DNA of 64,000 nucleotides from Bacteroidales bacterium (lineage in GTDB: Bacteria > Bacteroidota > Bacteroidia > Bacteroidales > Muribaculaceae): contig JAAVFP010000038.1 in the NCBI GenBank assembly GCA_014800735.1, positions 1 to 64,000 on the forward strand, given 5' to 3'. The translations under genes were made by a program, and so were the position numbers. The notes beneath the pieces are model-generated. The model had not been told where the DNA came from. It saw nothing but the letters and a program-made list of their open reading frames with translations, and did not search any database. Shown here in pieces: positions 62,833-64,000 of this stretch. How positions within the stretch are numbered: position 1 is the stretch's first letter; each line of letters opens with the position of its first letter.

Positions 62833-63768
62833 ATGACTCCCGAAAATAAGCAACCGAAAAAGCCCTTGAGCCCGGGCCTGATTATAGCCATTGTTGCCGT
62901 GGCAGCAGTGCTGGTGGGCTGGCTTGTGTTCTCAACCGTCAAGGCCAACCGCAAAGCAATGGTGGCCGAGGCTCAGATGGAGCAACTGCAGCTCAACATG
63001 GCTCAGGAACAGCTCGAACGCGAGTATGCCGACCTTAACAACGAGTTCGAGCAGTTCGAGAACTCGCGCAAATTCATTGTCGACGACTCGGTGAAGCGCG
63101 AGCTCAACGAAAAATACGAGGCCGCACGCCTGCAGGTGGAAAAACTGCAGCAGGAGCTCAAGAGCCAGAAGCGCAAGAGCTCGGCCGAAATTCAGAAGCT
63201 GAAGAACGAAATCAGCACCCTGCGCGACCTCCTGCGCCACTATGTGGAGGAAATCGATCGCCTGAACAAGGAGAACCAGGAGCTGCGCAACGAGAATGAG
63301 CAGGTCAAGGAGCAGAACAAGCGCCTGAGCTCGCAGGTGAGCGAAACCACGCGCCGCAACGAGGTGCTGGCCGAGCGTATGACCCTGGCTGAGAAGCTCA
63401 ACGTGACCGGCCTGCAGCTCACCGCGCTCAACAAGAAAGGCAAGAACGAGAAGAAGGTGGCCAAGGCCGTGCAGCTGATGGTGTCCTTCACTATTCCGCA
63501 GAACAACTCCACACCGGTGGGCGAAAAGACCATCTACCTCCGCATCGTGTCGCCCTCGGGCCAGCTGCTGGGCCAGGGCGGAACCTTCGCTTTTGAAGGT
63601 GGCCAGGTGCCCTACACTGCCAAAAAAACCATCGAATACGCAGGCGAGGAAATAGCCAACATCCCCATCTACTGGGACGTAAACACGGCCTTGACGGCGG
63701 GCGAATACACCGTTGAGCTGTTCGCCGACAACTTCCGTCTGGTTTCGCGCCAGTTCAGCCTGAAGTAA
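62833..63768 (+). CDS. Membrane-anchored coiled-coil protein of unknown function
   Basis: 311 residues from the ATG at 62833. One transmembrane helix (about 15-34) follows a Pro/Lys-rich cytosolic start, then a long coiled coil (about 45-195; EQLEREYADLNNEFEQFEN, IDRLNKENQELRNENEQVKE). A C-terminal beta domain (about 205-311; VQLMVSFTIPQNN, TIYLRIVSPSGQLLGQGG) is probably periplasmic. It looks like a structural or scaffold protein. I do not recognise a named family. It precedes an MgtC-type gene by 9 bases. Confidence 0.78.
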   Translation: MTPENKQPKKPLSPGLIIAIVAVAAVLVGWLVFSTVKANRKAMVAEAQMEQLQLNMAQEQLEREYADLNNEFEQFENSRKFIVDDSVKRELNEKYEAARLQVEKLQQELKSQKRKSSAEIQKLKNEISTLRDLLRHYVEEIDRLNKENQELRNENEQVKEQNKRLSSQVSETTRRNEVLAERMTLAEKLNVTGLQLTALNKKGKNEKKVAKAVQLMVSFTIPQNNSTPVGEKTIYLRIVSPSGQLLGQGGTFAFEGGQVPYTAKKTIEYAGEEIANIPIYWDVNTALTAGEYTVELFADNFRLVSRQFSLK

Positions 63769-63777
63769 TCCCTCCGC

Positions 63778-64000
63778 ATGGAAATCCTGCAGAACATATA
63801 CTCGCAGATAAACAGTATCGAGGTCAACACCGTCGGCTCCATCTACAAGCTGGTGCTGAGCATGCTGCTCGGTGCCATCATCGGCTACGAGCGCAAGCGC
63901 AAGGGCCAGTCGGCCGGTGTCCGCACCTTCTCGCTCATCTCCATGGGGGCCACGCTGGCCATGCTGCTTTCAATCTACGTTCCGCAGGAATATATGGGCC
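63778..64000 (+). CDS. MgtC/SapB family membrane protein (partial, cut by window end)
   Basis: The first 74 codons are seen. After a short N-terminus the family motif GAIIGYERKRKGQSAGVRT is followed by TFSLISMGATLAMLL, the start of the MgtC helices with the conserved Gly-x-x-x-Gly-x-Glu-Arg and Ala-Gly-x-Arg-Thr. The remainder lies beyond 64000. The ATG at 63778 is 9 bases after the previous stop, suggesting an operon. Confidence 0.85.
   Translation, partial: MEILQNIYSQINSIEVNTVGSIYKLVLSMLLGAIIGYERKRKGQSAGVRTFSLISMGATLAMLLSIYVPQEYMG

Overview
The window looks like chromosomal DNA from a gut-type member of the order Bacteroidales. Evidence: Mfa/Fim-type fimbrial genes, a giant secreted protein with a type IX secretion (T9SS)-like C-terminus, an ExbB-ExbD-ExbD-TonB cluster, a DUF4290 gene, a Na+-pumping methylmalonyl-CoA decarboxylase operon, and many promoters of the Bacteroidota form TTTG-N19-21-TAnnTTTG with no Shine-Dalgarno pattern. 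The coding DNA is fairly GC-rich, which would suit Muribaculaceae or relatives; that family-level guess is inference. I found no rRNA, tRNA, CRISPR array or insertion sequence.

Layout. (1) 0.1-1.5 kb, minus strand: ogt, a thioredoxin-like lipoprotein and a DUF1573 protein in an overlapping operon. (2) 1.6-20.7 kb, minus: a fimbrial locus read from right to left. It has a DUF3575+DUF3868 pair, a repeat-rich gap, a second DUF3575+DUF3868 pair, the Mfa1-type major subunit, a hairpin terminator, the Mfa2/FimB-type anchor, two more fimbrillin-like lipoproteins, and a ~2,480-residue putative tip adhesin with GLUG-like repeats. (3) 20.8-24.2 kb, minus: exbB-exbD-exbD-tonB. (4) 24.5-34.2 kb, minus: a tightly overlapping run headed by a (p)ppGpp synthetase with a degenerate hydrolase domain. 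It continues with a lipoprotein, rmlB, rmlA, fdtA, fdtB, mtaB, an LpxL-type acyltransferase and a GT2 glycosyltransferase, mostly making and attaching cell-surface sugars and lipids. (5) 34.4-38.8 kb: a 56-residue ORF, engB, then a change to mainly plus-strand genes. nadC, pncA and pncB (NAD synthesis and salvage) sit here around an opposing HAD phosphatase.

(6) 38.9-46.5 kb, plus: purL, then etfB-etfA-acyl-CoA dehydrogenase behind a long palindrome that contains the promoter box. (7) 46.6-52 kb: a ZIP metal transporter, rmlD, prfC, gluQRS (in the same frame as prfC, separated only by one stop codon) and a convergent AI-2E-type permease. (8) 52.2-57.4 kb: an Lrp-family regulator, then mce-mmdA-(lamin-tail/OadG fusion)-biotin carrier-mmdB, the propionate-forming Na+ pump. 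(9) 57.5-61.2 kb: DUF4290, rimM, an acidic small protein, an OmpA-like protein and dnaB. (10) 61.2-62.8 kb: an AT-rich accessory patch with nested perfect palindromes, three tandem 29-bp repeats and an AAA_14/DUF4143 ATPase. (11) 62.8-64 kb: a membrane-anchored coiled-coil protein and the start of an MgtC-family gene that runs off the window.

Most genes belong to known families. The less ordinary signals are the fimbrial locus (duplicated accessory pair, giant tip candidate, shared Arg processing sites, internal terminator), the hydrolase-dead stringent-response enzyme heading a surface-sugar operon, the in-frame prfC/gluQRS junction, the etfB palindrome, and the palindrome/tandem-repeat patch before the DUF4143 ATPase.
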